Shown in pieces: positions 63,391 to 64,000 of a stretch of 64,000 bases of DNA (position 1 is the first letter of the stretch; the number at the start of each line of letters is the position of its first letter). The stretch is taken from positions 74,727 through 138,726 of the forward strand of contig JAEZTB010000019.1 of assembly GCA_023443745.1 (NCBI GenBank), read 5' to 3'. Position numbers and translations under genes: made by a program. The notes under the pieces are model-generated. The model did not search any database and was not told where the DNA came from. It saw nothing but the letters and a program-made list of their open reading frames with translations. The stretch is from Bacillota bacterium. Its GTDB lineage: Bacteria; Bacillota; Clostridia; DSM-8532.

Positions 63391-63688
63391 TTAATATTGT
63401 GTTGAGTCGACCATGATTTCACTCTTCATACTCTTATATTCTTTATATATCTTCTTCAGGATGGGGTTGATCTTTATTACTCGTTGCTTTCCAGTTTTTC
63501 TTTTCTCTGAGGTTAATGCAGTCCTTGTTAGCAACATCGCTAATCTTTAGGAGTAGGATGTCTGATATCCTAAGGCCAGTATAAAGGCCGGTCATGAACA
63601 TGACATGGTCTCTGTCATTATTCTGTTTGAGATAATTAGCAATTCTTTCAACCGTTTCTTTATTTCTTATGGGCTCAACATAGTTCAT
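63391..63688 (-). pseudogene. Tyrosine recombinase/phage integrase, frameshifted and truncated
   Basis: The first frame (MNYVEPIRNKETVERI, from 63688 with GGTGAG upstream) contains the catalytic Arg box MFMTGLYTGLRISDILLLK, then runs out of family sequence at an A-rich stretch (63494-63505) and stops at 63443. In the next frame the family sequence resumes as KTGKQRVIKINPILKKIYKEY and stops at 63391. The His/Arg/Tyr catalytic half is missing. A one-base change in a poly-A tract plus 3' loss explains it. Confidence 0.78.
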
Positions 63689-63706
63689 GATCTCACCTGC
63701 TTTCAT

Positions 63707-64000
63707 AAAAGACTCAGTGCGGCTGGGAGGATTTTATGAAGCTACCGGCCGCGCTTTATCTCATGTAAGCTATGCAATCTTTCTTGTCCTTATAAATTTA
63801 CTGACGGTTTCGTCAGCACACCAGACCTTATGCTGGGCTTGGCTGAAATCATCACACCTACAAACGCTCCAGAAGGTAGTGTCAATAGTTTTGTGCACAT
63901 TTTTAAGAATGCCTCAGGTAAAGGTTCTTAACTGGTCTGTTCATGCTCGATGCCTGTAAAATGGCCGTTTAGAATGTCCATATTCATATATCGTTTAGAA
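63707..64000. other. Right-edge region, possible insertion sequence debris
   Basis: No gene is supportable. The minus strand contains short coding-like runs such as HFTGIEHEQTS before a stop. The stretch around 63870-63930 looks like an insertion sequence end region, but terminal repeats cannot be defined within the window. Confidence 0.25.

Noticed and set aside
63687..63959. 90-codon plus-strand open frame at the right edge
   Set aside because: It starts on the complement of the integrase ribosome-binding region, and its translation looks like read-through of mobile-element debris.
1..64000. CRISPR arrays, rRNA or tRNA genes
   Set aside because: No regularly spaced repeats, no rRNA sequence and no cloverleaf with a T-arm consensus were seen; the only tRNA-linked element is the T-box.

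Overview
The window is a gene-dense chromosomal segment of an endospore-forming, anaerobic member of the Clostridia (Bacillota). The evidence is a complete eight-gene spoIIIA operon, gpr, yqfC/yqfD, a cortex-type deacetylase and amidase, an Rnf complex in the clostridial order CDGEAB, LL-diaminopimelate aminotransferase, type III glutamine synthetase and an Asn-type T-box. The genus cannot be named from sequence alone.

Layout. About 1-12.8 kb is on the minus strand: ybeY, pgpH, phoH, yqfD, yqfC, a PdaA-like deacetylase, two DUF881 proteins, an HD-GYP protein, ligA, an amidase and gpr. rpsT lies on the plus strand at 13.0 kb. spoIIIAA-AH (18.6-13.4 kb, minus) is preceded by a good sigma-E promoter match. 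Then come a PrsA/SurA-like foldase, mfd, uvrC, a Crh-like HPr homologue, an ECF sigma/anti-sigma pair and a DUF192 protein. rnfCDGEAB occupies 32.8-27.75 kb (minus).

From 33 to 48 kb there is a nitrogen-assimilation and lysine block: asnB, glnA, an ANTAR regulator with a degenerate receiver, gltB, gltD, dapF, dapL, a small membrane protein, and glnN (GSIII, minus). The leaders of asnB, glnA and glnN each hold a terminator whose 5' arm overlaps a small hairpin with the hexaloop AARGGC. This suggests one ANTAR antitermination regulon around its own regulator.

From 48.5 to 54 kb an aspS-gatC-gatA-gatB operon lies under a T-box with an Asn (AAC) specifier. The AspRS carries the His typical of non-discriminating enzymes. 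The operon ends in a decayed fragment of a second, archaeal-type AspRS. The pathway therefore probably makes Asn-tRNA indirectly.

From 54 to 64 kb the region is more accessory and AT-rich: a GNAT acetyltransferase, a membrane protein without a normal start, a beta-CASP RNase, a 5'-broken peroxiredoxin, then a dGTPase-like HD protein, an unknown protein whose best start is AUA, and an HD-CYTH fusion protein. The last three could form a nucleotide-hydrolysing module with a possible defence role. The end holds frameshifted remnants, including a tyrosine recombinase.
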